Assembly (NCBI RefSeq): GCF_001748245.1
Contig: NZ_BDFO01000001.1
Coordinates: 173,740 to 237,739, forward strand
DNA from: Oligoflexus tunisiensis
GTDB lineage: Bacteria > Bdellovibrionota_B > Oligoflexia > Oligoflexales > Oligoflexaceae
Reading direction: 5' to 3'
Length of the DNA: 64,000 nt
Below are positions 38,283-47,347 of the stretch, piece after piece. A model generated the notes under the pieces. The model was not told where the DNA came from, did no database searches, and saw only the letters and a program-made list of their open reading frames with translations. A program made the translations under genes and the position numbers. The first letter of the stretch is position 1. Every line of letters begins with the position of its first letter.

Positions 38283-39434
38283 GTGTTTACTCCGTCGGCC
38301 ACATCGCCCGTTATGAAGCTGGCTCTCTACCGCTCCACCAGTATTGGGGACGTGGTGCTGGCAACGGCCTGCGTGGATCTTTTGCGTCAGATCCCGACGC
38401 CGGTTCAAATCACCTGGGTGGGTCGCAAACCTGCCCTGCAACTCATAGGCAGCGCTTTTCCTGAAATTAAGACGGTGGAAGTCGATCCGGATATTACCAA
38501 CTATCAGGAAAAGGTTCTGCACGAGCTCAGGGATATCCACTTCGTGGTGGATCTCCAGACCAATCTGCGCTCCCAGCTCCTCTGCCGCTCGCTGAAGCGC
38601 GATTACAAAATTCCGAGTTATGTTTGTTATAAGAGAACCATCGATCGCGGGACCATGACCATCAGTTCACGTCTGCGCGGGCGCCGGCGGGCTCTGCCCG
38701 AATCCTATGTTTCCACGTCCCAGCATCAGTTCAATATGATGACGGAGGCTTTGAAGCAGGCTCTGGAAATGCATCTGCCGGTGGAAATGCTCGATGGCCT
38801 CGACAAGATCAAAGCCTACCCTCTGCTGCCGACCGCTCATGATCCCGGACAAAAACCCTGGCAGAAGGAATTGAAATTCGGTCACTGGCTGGCCGTGGCG
38901 CCGGGAGCGGCCCACGAAGCCAAGAAAGCCCCGCTGAATCTATTGCGCGATACGCTGGAGCTTCTTAACCGACACCGGCGCCAGGATCCGGTTATGCGCG
39001 ATCAGACCTTTGGTCTTTGTTTTGTGGGCAACGACAAGGATCGCGACTGCGCATTGAATATTCTGGATAGCATCGACTGGCCTGGACCGGTTCTCAATCT
39101 GGCCGGCAAATTGAGTCTTTGGGAAACCGCGCTGGCTTTGAAGGACTCGGATGGACTGCTTTGCAATGACTCCGGTCTTTTGCATATTGCTGAGGCGGTC
39201 GGCACCCCGGTGGCGGCGCTGTTTGGTCCCACGGTCGAGGCCTTCGGCTTTCCACCCTGGCGTCCGGAGAGCAAGGCCTTCTCCTCGCTGCTCGGCTGTC
39301 GCCCCTGTTCGAAGCATGGACAGACGGATTGTCGTTATGGAGATAAGCTTTGTTTTGGTCTGATTCAGCCGGCACATATCGTCGAACATCTGAAAACCCT
39401 GCTGAAGCGAAATGTCGGGAATGGCCCAAACTGA
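38283..39434 (+). CDS. GT9-family (heptosyltransferase-type) glycosyltransferase
   Basis: The 383-residue protein belongs to the ADP-heptose:LPS heptosyltransferase family that builds the inner core of lipopolysaccharide at the cytoplasmic membrane face. The N-terminal YRSTSIGDVVLAT motif and the C-terminal LCNDSGLLHIAEAVGTPVAALFGPT region (split here by family convention into the donor-binding block) are clear, as is APGAAHEAKK near the middle. The C-terminal CRPC...DC...C cysteines are common in this family. A GTG at 38283 with AGAAAGGGA before it is the best start, and an ATG ten codons later is the alternative. It overlaps the next gene by 23 bases. Which heptose position it serves is not known. 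Confidence 0.85.
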   Translation: MFTPSATSPVMKLALYRSTSIGDVVLATACVDLLRQIPTPVQITWVGRKPALQLIGSAFPEIKTVEVDPDITNYQEKVLHELRDIHFVVDLQTNLRSQLLCRSLKRDYKIPSYVCYKRTIDRGTMTISSRLRGRRRALPESYVSTSQHQFNMMTEALKQALEMHLPVEMLDGLDKIKAYPLLPTAHDPGQKPWQKELKFGHWLAVAPGAAHEAKKAPLNLLRDTLELLNRHRRQDPVMRDQTFGLCFVGNDKDRDCALNILDSIDWPGPVLNLAGKLSLWETALALKDSDGLLCNDSGLLHIAEAVGTPVAALFGPTVEAFGFPPWRPESKAFSSLLGCRPCSKHGQTDCRYGDKLCFGLIQPAHIVEHLKTLLKRNVGNGPN

Positions 39435-40740
39435 ATTCTTTTCAAACCTGGCTCTCGGCGTTTATGAACTGTTCTGGCAGTTTCTGATCCGGGTGCTTGT
39501 GCCCTTGCTGAAACTCATTCCGGCCCTGCGCCCGCAACTGGAGGGGCGGCAGCTCACGGACGCCGGACTGCAAAAAATCGCCGCAGAGCGGCAGCGTTTT
39601 CCTCAGGCCATGGTTTTTTTCTGCTCCTCGGCCGGTGAATATGAACAGGCCAAGCCTCTGATGGATCGTCTGCAAAAGCAGGGTGACACCTTCGTCTTTT
39701 TGATCCTCGTCTCCTATTCCGGCAAGCGCTTTGCTCTGGCTCAGAATGAATCCGTGCCTTTTATCATGGCGCCCTGGGATGCGCCACGCGCCTGGCAGAG
39801 GCTTTTTGCTGTCCTGCGGCCCGAGGCCTTTGTGGTCGTGCGCTATGAACTCTGGCCTGGTTTTCTGCTCAAGGCTCGGGCGCACGCGCCGGTTTATCTG
39901 ATCGATGCGGTGCGGTCGCCAGGCCTTGTGAAAAAAAGTCTGGCGCGCAGTCTGCGGCGTGCCCTGGTGCGTCTCTGTCGTCAGGTTTTTACGGTGGGTC
40001 TCGAGGATCAGGCCTTCTATGCCGATCTCCTGCAACGCCCCACCCCTTGCATTCCGCAGGTGGGGGATACGAAGTATGATCGGGTCCTCGAACGCTTGGA
40101 ACAAAGGGAAGATAAACGGCGCCAGCTTCGTGAACAGCTGGCGGCCTTCCTGAGCAGCGGGCCCCTGCTGATCCTCGGCAGCGCCTGGCCTCAGGATCTG
40201 GATACGCTCCTGGACGTTTATCCCGCCCTCCAGGCTCATTTTCCCCAGCTGAAACTCATTGTGGCACCCCATGACATCAGTGCGACCATGGCGGGGAAAA
40301 TGCAGGCAAGCCTTGAGTCCAGGCAGCTGCGGGTTTGTCGCGCCCAGGCGGCTGGCTTGGCGGCAGCAGGAGCAGGTGATAATGTTCTCCTCGTCGACAT
40401 GATCGGACTCCTTCCCGAATTGTATGCACTGGCTGATATAGCCTGGGTTGGAGGCGCTCTGCATCATCGCGTCCACAATGTGTTGGAGCCAGCCTGTCAG
40501 GGCCTGTTTGTTTGTTTTGGCCCGCGCTACCATACAAGTCAGGAAGCCCGCCAGCTGGTGGCGGAGGGACTTGTGAAGGTGATTCATTCCGGACAGGAAT
40601 TTCTGGAGTGGGTCCAGGGGCTGCATTGGGAGGGGCACCCTCCGCATAAGCGGCTTTATGAAGCCATCATCCGGCATAGAGGGGCCACAGAGCGCATTCT
40701 GCAAGCGATTCAAGCCGACACGCGAAACGTACGCCGCTAA
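39412..40740 (+). CDS. waaA: 3-deoxy-D-manno-octulosonic acid (Kdo) transferase
   Basis: The 442-residue GT30-type enzyme attaches Kdo to lipid A precursor. It has an N-terminal membrane anchor region (about residues 9-40), an SSAGEYEQAKPL block in the position of the canonical ASVGE motif, RYELWPGFLLKA (the WPN-type motif, here WPG) and VAPHDIS. The VGGALHHRVHNVLEPACQG motif is characteristic of the family. The start overlaps the GT9 gene, so translation is probably coupled. The variant WPG and SAGE motifs are mild departures from enterobacterial WaaA. A 433-residue antisense open frame covers the same DNA and is a shadow. Confidence 0.85.
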   Translation: MSGMAQTEFFSNLALGVYELFWQFLIRVLVPLLKLIPALRPQLEGRQLTDAGLQKIAAERQRFPQAMVFFCSSAGEYEQAKPLMDRLQKQGDTFVFLILVSYSGKRFALAQNESVPFIMAPWDAPRAWQRLFAVLRPEAFVVVRYELWPGFLLKARAHAPVYLIDAVRSPGLVKKSLARSLRRALVRLCRQVFTVGLEDQAFYADLLQRPTPCIPQVGDTKYDRVLERLEQREDKRRQLREQLAAFLSSGPLLILGSAWPQDLDTLLDVYPALQAHFPQLKLIVAPHDISATMAGKMQASLESRQLRVCRAQAAGLAAAGAGDNVLLVDMIGLLPELYALADIAWVGGALHHRVHNVLEPACQGLFVCFGPRYHTSQEARQLVAEGLVKVIHSGQEFLEWVQGLHWEGHPPHKRLYEAIIRHRGATERILQAIQADTRNVRR

Positions 40741-40776
40741 CAATTCAGGGGCCCAGGCCTCGGGAAGACACGATAT

Positions 40777-42288
40777 ATGCGCAATCCAATGCCCAAAAGG
40801 CTTATCATCAACAGCAGTGTTTCAGAAACCCGCGTCGGGCTGGTCGAGGGCGATCGACTGGCCGAACTTTATGTGGAGCGGACGCACAAGCGTGGCATGG
40901 TCGGCAACATCTATAAGGCCAAGGTCAGTCGGGTGCTGCCCGGCATGCAGTCCGCGTTCGTGAATATTGGCGCGGATCGCTCGGCTTTTCTCTACGGCGG
41001 TGACGTCGTCGATCCTGATTACATTGCCGCGGTCAAAAGTCAGAATCAGGGGCAGGATCCGCGCGAAAGCAACAATCGCACGCCGATCGAAAAGGTGCTG
41101 CGCGAGGGCCAGGAGATCATCGTTCAGGTGGCGAAGGAGCCGCTTGGAACCAAAGGTCCGCGTGTCACGATGGTGGCCACCATTCCCGGGCGTTATCTGG
41201 TTCTGATGCCTGAATTCAACAGTCTGGGCATTTCCCGGCGGATTGAAGATGAAGCGGTTCGCCAGAAACTGCTGGCGGAAGTGGAGGCCATGCGTCCCCC
41301 GGAGATGGGGTTGATCATTCGCACGGCGGCTCTCGAAGCACCACCCGAGCATCTGAAGAAGGATCTCGATTATCTTTTGAAAGTCTGGGAGGGCGTTCAG
41401 GAACGTCGGATCAAAAGCTCAGCTCCCTCGCTACTCTATCAGGAGCCTGATCTGGTTTTGAAAACCACCCGCGATCTTTACAGCGAGGACGTGGCGGAAA
41501 TCGTGGTCGATGATGTTCAGGTCTATGAGCAGCTCCGGCACTTCCTGCAGGATTCCATTCCCTCCGCACATGACAAGCTGAAACTTTTTCAAGGACCGGA
41601 TCTCATCTTTGATCATTTCGGTCTGGAGATGGAAATTGCCACCGCCCTGTCGCGCAAGGTGTGGCTGCCATCCGGTGGTTACCTGGTGATCGATCAGACC
41701 GAGGCCTTGACCTCGTTTGACGTGAACACCGGGAAATTCGTGGGTTCGCTCAATGCCCAGGATACGATCCTGAAGACCAATCTGGAAGCCATCGAAGAGG
41801 TGGTGCATCAGCTTCGCATTCGCAACCTCGGCGGCATTATCGTGATCGATTTCATCGATATGGAAAGTTACGCCGATCAGCAGAAAGTCAACGAAGCCTT
41901 GCAGGAGGCCTTGAAAGCGGACAAGTCACGGACCAATGTGCTGGCGATCAATGAACTCGGACTTGTGCAGATGACGCGCAAACGCACGCGGGAATCCCTG
42001 GAACGTGTCATGACCGTGGATTGCGCGCATTGCGATGGCTGGGGACGGACCCAGAGTCGCGAATCGCTGGTTTATGAAATGGTGCGTGATGTTGAACGCT
42101 TTCACATTCGTACGGGCCAGAAGTCCATTCGGGTGCGTGTGCGTGATGATGTTCAGGATATGCTGCTGAATGAGGAGCGGCCGCTGTTCAATGTGCTTCA
42201 GGAGAAGTACGACATCGAACTGGTCATGGAGTCCACCACCCTGCGCAGCTCCATGCTGAAGGAATCCCCTTATGAAGTGATTGGCTGA
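40777..42288 (+). CDS. rng: Ribonuclease G (Rne/Rng family)
   Basis: The 503-residue protein has an N-terminal S1-like region (GNIYKAKVSRVLPGMQSAFVNIG, here read as two adjoining blocks). Catalytic aspartates sit in TSFDVNTGKFVG and IIVIDFIDM, as in E. coli RNase E/G, and the Zn-link region reads VDCAHCDGWGR. The length matches RNase G, with no long RNase E-type tail, so it should process rRNA 5' ends and some mRNAs. The start at 40777 has GGGAAG upstream, and an ATG four codons later is an alternative. Its stop codon abuts that of the convergent small gene. Confidence 0.93.
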   Translation: MRNPMPKRLIINSSVSETRVGLVEGDRLAELYVERTHKRGMVGNIYKAKVSRVLPGMQSAFVNIGADRSAFLYGGDVVDPDYIAAVKSQNQGQDPRESNNRTPIEKVLREGQEIIVQVAKEPLGTKGPRVTMVATIPGRYLVLMPEFNSLGISRRIEDEAVRQKLLAEVEAMRPPEMGLIIRTAALEAPPEHLKKDLDYLLKVWEGVQERRIKSSAPSLLYQEPDLVLKTTRDLYSEDVAEIVVDDVQVYEQLRHFLQDSIPSAHDKLKLFQGPDLIFDHFGLEMEIATALSRKVWLPSGGYLVIDQTEALTSFDVNTGKFVGSLNAQDTILKTNLEAIEEVVHQLRIRNLGGIIVIDFIDMESYADQQKVNEALQEALKADKSRTNVLAINELGLVQMTRKRTRESLERVMTVDCAHCDGWGRTQSRESLVYEMVRDVERFHIRTGQKSIRVRVRDDVQDMLLNEERPLFNVLQEKYDIELVMESTTLRSSMLKESPYEVIG

Positions 42289-42615
42289 TCAGGGCTGCAC
42301 TTCGATACGGGACAGAGCCTGCAGAAGAGGGGTGTCAGGCCCCTGAAAATGAATGATCACCTGGTCGGCCTGCGTGCTGACCTTGAGTCCTGGAAACTTC
42401 AATTCCTTTTCAAGCTGCTGGCGAATTTTTTCGGGACTTGGGACACCGGATTTGCTGGGGATTTTCAGCCGGTATTGACCCTGGCCGGATTTTTCCACGG
42501 AACTGGCCACCCCGGGTGAAACCTCGCCCTTGTCAAAGACGATGAGAGCCTTGCCTTGAGCCAGCAGGGTTTGCGAACAAAAAAGTAAAATCCAAAACAT
42601 GCGGCGCATGATCAT
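42289..42615 (-). CDS. Small exported protein of unknown function
   Basis: The 108-residue protein begins with a signal peptide (IMRRMFWILLFCSQTLLAQG), and the rest looks like a small alpha/beta periplasmic domain (PSPEKIRQQLEKELKFPGLKV followed by beta strands, given here as two pieces). I do not recognise it. It starts 6 bases after the Cys-rich lipoprotein gene and is the last of the fliK-flgD operon, which hints at an envelope role connected with the flagellum or simple read-through. Confidence 0.6.
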   Translation of the reverse strand: MIMRRMFWILLFCSQTLLAQGKALIVFDKGEVSPGVASSVEKSGQGQYRLKIPSKSGVPSPEKIRQQLEKELKFPGLKVSTQADQVIIHFQGPDTPLLQALSRIEVQP

Positions 42616-42621
42616 CTCCCG

Positions 42622-43446
42622 TCAGGGCTGGTCCATTAGACTTCGACATTGCATACTTCCGAGCTGCTCGGGAGTCAACTTTTTTGCTCCATCTGCAAAG
42701 CGACAGGCCAATTCCTTCAGCCTGTGTTGAGCCTCGCAAGCCGTGACACCTTCCGCGGTCCAGGGCTTTTTCAAGGTGATGTCACCGATCGTGCTCACCT
42801 GACAGACAGTGGGCACGGCTGTCGTGTCATCACAGGCCGGTGCGGTCGGTGGACAGGCACCCGGTGCGGGATCGGCGATGCAGCTGATATCGCCCAAATC
42901 ATTGGGATTCAGGCCGCGCTGACAGGCGGAGACCAGCATCAACTCCCGCGCGTTGCATTCATTCGCAGCCCAGGCCATGGGTCGTTCACTCCATGGAATG
43001 TCCTGATCTTTGTAGCGTCGTGCCACACAGCGAGCAGCTTTTCCCTGCTTGGGACAATTCTTGCGGACAACCGGACAGGACTCAGCGGTGGCGTCGGGTC
43101 CGCAGTGAATACCTCCCAAAGCAGCCGGGCTCAGTTTGCGGGCACAGGCCTCAGCCCGTAGACCCTGTCGCGCCTGGCAGAGACTCGGTCCCCAGGCATA
43201 AACCCGCTCCTCCTGCCAAAGCAATTTTCCGGCCAGGCGATAGGCGACACATTGATAGGGAAGGTTGCGTTCCTCGGTGGGGCATTCGTCCTGTAAATTG
43301 TCGCATTCATCCAGCGACCCGGCAGCAGTCACCGACGCGGCCGCGGCGAGATCGGGAGTCTTGGCTGCCGCCATCGTTGTGGAGGTGGAGCTGGTTTTAC
43401 AGGCAGGCAGCAACGCCATGAGAAATAGAAAACTGATTCGAACCAT
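42622..43446 (-). CDS. Cysteine-rich lipoprotein with three internal repeats
   Basis: The 274-residue protein has a lipoprotein signal (LLPAC, Cys16) and then three imperfect repeats, each of about 70 residues. Each repeat has a C...CP...C start, a YAWGPSLC/MAWAANEC/WTAEGVTAC middle and an end of the form LG(G/D/S)I-x-C. About 18 cysteines suggest disulfide bonds in the periplasm or on the outer surface. I do not recognise the family. The gene starts 20 bases after flgD and shares its operon. Confidence 0.7.
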   Translation of the reverse strand: MVRISFLFLMALLPACKTSSTSTTMAAAKTPDLAAAASVTAAGSLDECDNLQDECPTEERNLPYQCVAYRLAGKLLWQEERVYAWGPSLCQARQGLRAEACARKLSPAALGGIHCGPDATAESCPVVRKNCPKQGKAARCVARRYKDQDIPWSERPMAWAANECNARELMLVSACQRGLNPNDLGDISCIADPAPGACPPTAPACDDTTAVPTVCQVSTIGDITLKKPWTAEGVTACEAQHRLKELACRFADGAKKLTPEQLGSMQCRSLMDQP

Positions 43447-43466
43447 ATGCAGTCCGCTCCTGCCTT

Positions 43467-44729
43467 TTACGGCACGGCAGCTGTGGACTCTGGCAAATCC
43501 CGAGCAGGTGCCGGCTTGGATGGTTTGGTTGTTTCCGGGGAGTTCCTATCCAGTGTAGCGGATGCGGTCCTTTGTTGGTCAATGGATTTTTTCGAAGATT
43601 CTGCCGGAGACCGCCTGGCTGAAGCTTCCTCCGCTTTTCCTGGCAGCTTCAGGCGGCCCTCAGCCATCATGCGGTCGAGATCCTCACTGACGGCCGATGG
43701 ATTCGATTTTTGAGCGGCCTTGGATGCTGGACGAACTGGCCCATCAGCATTTGGAGTGGATGCCGCGGCCGAAGCGGATCCAGGAGCTGCAGCAGGCGCC
43801 TTGGCTTCAGCTGCAGCCAGTGGGGCCAGGATCGGTGCATCAGCCATGTTCGCATCATAGCCGCTCAGACCCACGGATTTAATCTGCTCGAATTTGATCT
43901 TGCCAAAATCGGAGAAGAGACCACCGTCCTTACTGTTGATATCAATGCCGGTGACTTTCACGCGGCTGGTCAGATTCACAGGCACGGGCTTACCGTCCAG
44001 ATCGCGGGCGGTCATGGCCAGCGTATAGGATCCATCCGGAATGGGTTTGCCATCACTGGCCTTGCCATCCCACTTCAATTTATGCGTGCCGGCTTTGACG
44101 GGACCAAGATCAATCTGATGCACGAGCACGCCGGTGCCATTGCGAACTTCAAGCACCGATTGGGCCGCATCATTTTCCACCTTGTATTCCGTTGGCGTGG
44201 GTTGGCCATCGGTCACCCGCACGCGCCCGCCATCGACGATCACATCGCGGCCGACATAGTTGACGAGCTGCAGGTTGCGTGTGGTGTTCTGCTCCGTCAG
44301 CATTTTTTCCAGGGATTTGTTGACGTTCAGCATCTGCTCAAGGCCATTGAATTGAGCGAGTTTGGCCGCCATTTCCGTATCAGCTTCCGGGTTCAGCGGG
44401 TCCTGATTTTGCAGCTGGGTGACGAAGAGCTTGAGGAAATCGTCCTTGCCGAGTTCATTTTTGGGAACCCGCTTCTCCTTGGTTTGATCGGCGAGTTTTT
44501 CCAGAAACTCGGCCTCCGTTTTCGCAGAGGACAGATCGCCGTTTTCCTTGGCCTTGCGTTCCTTGATCACCTCGTCCATGGAGTTGGTGATCAAGGTGCG
44601 GAAGTCGGTTTTATCCTTCGTCGTGCTGACTGGAGCCCTGGGATCCTCGACCTGAGCGGCGCTGAAATCCTGCATGTTGCTGCGGGGTACCGGCGGGGAG
44701 ACCAGGTTTTGAACGGATGCAGCTGACAT
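43467..44729 (-). CDS. flgD: Flagellar hook assembly (hook-cap) protein FlgD with a long extra tail
   Basis: FlgD caps the growing hook. The conserved N-terminal block reads DFLKLFVTQLQNQDPLNP...EMAAKLAQFNGLEQM (about residues 101-140). The central FlgD-Ig region (GPVKAGTHKLKWDGKASDGK..PDGSYTLAMTA) follows. The protein is 420 residues, far longer than the 231 or so of E. coli. The N-terminus carries about 100 extra residues, and a C-terminal tail of about 120 residues rich in Ala, Pro and Ser follows the last folded block. It starts 3 bases after the fliK stop. Confidence 0.92.
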   Translation of the reverse strand: MSAASVQNLVSPPVPRSNMQDFSAAQVEDPRAPVSTTKDKTDFRTLITNSMDEVIKERKAKENGDLSSAKTEAEFLEKLADQTKEKRVPKNELGKDDFLKLFVTQLQNQDPLNPEADTEMAAKLAQFNGLEQMLNVNKSLEKMLTEQNTTRNLQLVNYVGRDVIVDGGRVRVTDGQPTPTEYKVENDAAQSVLEVRNGTGVLVHQIDLGPVKAGTHKLKWDGKASDGKPIPDGSYTLAMTARDLDGKPVPVNLTSRVKVTGIDINSKDGGLFSDFGKIKFEQIKSVGLSGYDANMADAPILAPLAAAEAKAPAAAPGSASAAASTPNADGPVRPASKAAQKSNPSAVSEDLDRMMAEGRLKLPGKAEEASARRSPAESSKKSIDQQRTASATLDRNSPETTKPSKPAPARDLPESTAAVP

Positions 44730-44732
44730 CGA

Positions 44733-46994
44733 TTAAACCCTCACTTGAATAAGACCGTTGTGCAAAGGAACCCTGGCTTCAGGGGTGGAAACAAAGGACT
44801 GGCGGTAGCTGCGGGACGTGCTGCGAATGCCGTTCGGTCCGCGCGAGCTGCTCTCGCTCGTGTTTTCAAAAAATTGTTCGCGGTTCTGCTGACCCTGGCC
44901 CGAGGACTGCGACCAGGCGGAACTGTAGTTCAGTCCGATTTCGACTTTTTCGAGATTCAGGTTTTGATTCTGGAGGGACTCACGCAGTTTCGGAAGTTCC
45001 TGAACCAGCGCTTCACGGGCCTGATCGGAATGAGTCACGATGCGCAGTTCGACGGTATTGTCCCTGATGTCGAGAGCCAGATCGAGTGGCCCCATATCCT
45101 TGCTGCCAAGATCCAAACGAATCGAACCGCCGCCTTCCTTGAGCAGCATCGAAGATTTGTCGAGGATATCCTGAAGCTGCTGCGGCGAAACCGAAGCGGA
45201 TGACGTCAGCGGAGCGGCGGCCGTTTCAATACTGAAAGCCTTGTTGGAGGACGCAGGACCCTGGGACGGAGCGAAGAGCGAGCTGCTGTCCTGACTCATA
45301 AAGGAAGAGTCAGAGTTGCGACCGGAGGGATCACCGCTCTGTTCTCCAGCGGCGGAGCCCGGATCCAGAAGAGATGTTTGCAGGGTATTCAGATCGAATA
45401 AAGCGTTGTCCTGAGAGGCAAGACCAGCGGTTTCCATGGGATTGTTGTAATTCGGAGCCTGAATAAGCTGCGAACTGAGAAGTTCATGCAGAGTGAGCAT
45501 GGGCTGAGGCGCGGAAGCCGCTTCAGCGTTCATAAAATCCTCGGGACGCAGCGTTTGCAAGGTGTCCGTATTCCAACGCTGAGCCATGGCCAGGAAAGGA
45601 TCCTGGGTCGCGGCCGGAGCGCGCGGCATCACATTCATCACCAGCGGAACTTCGTCCATGGTCGGTGGCAGAGGCGCTTCAGGGTTCAATTCCGCTGTTG
45701 CCAAACCAAAGGGATCCACGCCTTCGGGTGAACCTTCCAGGGGATTCAGAAACATGGGGGCGCTGCCGTCATCAAGAACGGACAAGGGCATCAGTCCATT
45801 CCGTTCAGGATTCTCTGTCCAAAGCTGAACGGTTTCCATGGTCCGGGTTTGTGGGGCCAGACGGGAAAGCTGGGCGATAAGTGCCGGGTCCACTGTTTGA
45901 GCTGGTACAGAAGCCTTTGAGACCGTGGAGTTGTTCGCTGGTGCCAAGGGCAGGGTCGGCCACTCCACAGAGAGGCCGAGCGTGGAGCGCAGGCGTTCCG
46001 CTCTTTGCATATAGGACTGGAGTCCTTCGATGCCGAGATTGGTCTTAAGAAGGTCGCCTTCCTGCATGATGCGCTTTGTATCAAAGACGAGCGCCTCAAG
46101 AATTTCACCGAGAGTAGTCTGAAGCTGCGCGGTCTGTCCTTCAGCCATCATGGTCCCGGCAGAATTTGCCGCAAGAGGGGACGGGGCAATTCCCAGCATC
46201 TGGAGATTCTGCTCAAGCGGCAGAGCTGTCTGCAGGACGTCGGCGGTTTGCGCCTGACTTAGTATTGATTGGAGCAGTGGGCTTTGAGCCACGACGCCTG
46301 GAATTTCGGCCGGCTCCACAAATTCAAGACGCCCGGCGAGCAGGGCCAGAGCGGGGTTTTGCTGCATGAAAAGTTCCGGACTGCCCATAGCCAGCATTTG
46401 CTGCAGGCGGAGTCGCCAATCATCATTGGATTCCCGCTCGAGCGGCGACTCCATGTCTCGCGGCGTATCTGTTACCATGGTGTCTGGAGCTTCAGGCCTG
46501 CCTGACTTCACACGCGAGTCCGCGGTTTCCGCAGGAGTATGGGAAGCTGAAGCTTTTCTGGTCACGGCCTCCGCGGCAGGGCGAACGCCGTTTGGGCGCG
46601 TAGGGGGTTCCACGGAACGCGGCTCGGAATCAGCCAGGCGCGTGGCCGGGGCTGAGCGATTCCACGGAGCCTGCGTAGGTTCATGGCGCTGAGGTCGCGG
46701 TTGAATTTTTGGGGGTTGTCCGGGCGTCGTCGGCTCGTGCGGTGTGGACGGAACCCGGGGAGTTGAATGCATAGGCTGAGAGCGTGCCGGTTGCGCGGCA
46801 GGACGGGACACCGCGCCAGGTTTGGGCGCTTGAGCGGCCAGATGCTCGGCAAATCGACTTTTCTGCGTTAAACGCGCAGGGTCTGCAGGTATGGCGGCCT
46901 GAGGTCGGGAGGGGTCTCCACCATGCAGACTGTCAGTCCAGGTATCCGATCCGCGCGAACTTTTCGTGAAACCATTGCTGTTGATATTTGTCAC
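44733..46994 (-). CDS. fliK: Flagellar hook-length control protein FliK
   Basis: The 753-residue protein ends in the Flg_hook domain: IRLDLGSKDMGPLDLALDIRDN and ELRIVTHSDQAREALVQELPKLRESL (about residues 620-680), which form the specificity-switch part seen in FliK. The first 200 residues are Pro/Ala/Ser/Gln-rich and probably disordered, as expected for a molecular ruler exported by the flagellar type III system. It is the first gene of the operon with flgD and two small envelope genes. Confidence 0.9.
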   Translation of the reverse strand: MTNINSNGFTKSSRGSDTWTDSLHGGDPSRPQAAIPADPARLTQKSRFAEHLAAQAPKPGAVSRPAAQPARSQPMHSTPRVPSTPHEPTTPGQPPKIQPRPQRHEPTQAPWNRSAPATRLADSEPRSVEPPTRPNGVRPAAEAVTRKASASHTPAETADSRVKSGRPEAPDTMVTDTPRDMESPLERESNDDWRLRLQQMLAMGSPELFMQQNPALALLAGRLEFVEPAEIPGVVAQSPLLQSILSQAQTADVLQTALPLEQNLQMLGIAPSPLAANSAGTMMAEGQTAQLQTTLGEILEALVFDTKRIMQEGDLLKTNLGIEGLQSYMQRAERLRSTLGLSVEWPTLPLAPANNSTVSKASVPAQTVDPALIAQLSRLAPQTRTMETVQLWTENPERNGLMPLSVLDDGSAPMFLNPLEGSPEGVDPFGLATAELNPEAPLPPTMDEVPLVMNVMPRAPAATQDPFLAMAQRWNTDTLQTLRPEDFMNAEAASAPQPMLTLHELLSSQLIQAPNYNNPMETAGLASQDNALFDLNTLQTSLLDPGSAAGEQSGDPSGRNSDSSFMSQDSSSLFAPSQGPASSNKAFSIETAAAPLTSSASVSPQQLQDILDKSSMLLKEGGGSIRLDLGSKDMGPLDLALDIRDNTVELRIVTHSDQAREALVQELPKLRESLQNQNLNLEKVEIGLNYSSAWSQSSGQGQQNREQFFENTSESSSRGPNGIRSTSRSYRQSFVSTPEARVPLHNGLIQVRV

Positions 46995-47347
46995 GACTCA
47001 AGTTTCCTTCTCGCATGCCGATACACCGATTTGGCTTTCCTCCAGTGAACAGCACATACCATGCCACAAATGCGAACCACTCAAATTCATGGGTTAGCGC
47101 GATCAGAATCTCCTGACTCGGCAGATATATCCTTTTGGATGGCTCTATTTGCCTGGTGCCGGATACGCCGCGGGCTTCGCGCATGCGGATTTCAGGTGAA
47201 TTGTTATTGACAGAGAGGGGCTGATTTAAGATTATGTGACGCTCTCTAGCCTCAGAGCGCTAGAACCCTATTCTTTGGATAGGCTTAAGCTCGATAGATA
47301 GACCTTTTCGGGTGGTTTAAACCCGGATGAATCGGAAGGAGATATTC
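46995..47347. other. Divergent regulatory region between fliK and rplU
   Basis: No gene is supported. The right half contains the rplU promoter and leader. On the minus strand the fliK promoter should lie in the left half, but I found no convincing sigma-28 or sigma-54 motif. Confidence 0.5.
47207..47235 (+). promoter_or_regulatory. Promoter of rplU-rpmA
   Basis: TTGACA (47207-47212) and GATTAT (47230-47235) are spaced by 17 bases. The transcript would have a leader of about 105 bases with potential hairpins (GCTCT/AGAGC, CCTAT/ATAGG, CGGGT/ACCCG), possibly a ribosomal-protein regulatory leader. Confidence 0.55.

Noticed and set aside
39442..40743. 433-residue open frame antisense to waaA
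   Set aside because: It mirrors the whole waaA gene, has no family resemblance and no ribosome-binding site. Long antisense frames are common in G+C-richer coding DNA.
43710..44726. 338-residue frame antisense to flgD
   Set aside because: It is a shadow of flgD codon usage with no start signals or recognisable features.
46995..47206. Possible sigma-54 or sigma-28 promoter for fliK
   Set aside because: GGCAC-like sequences occur near 47160 on the minus strand, but the spacing to a GC element does not fit, and no TAAA/GCCGATAA pair was found.
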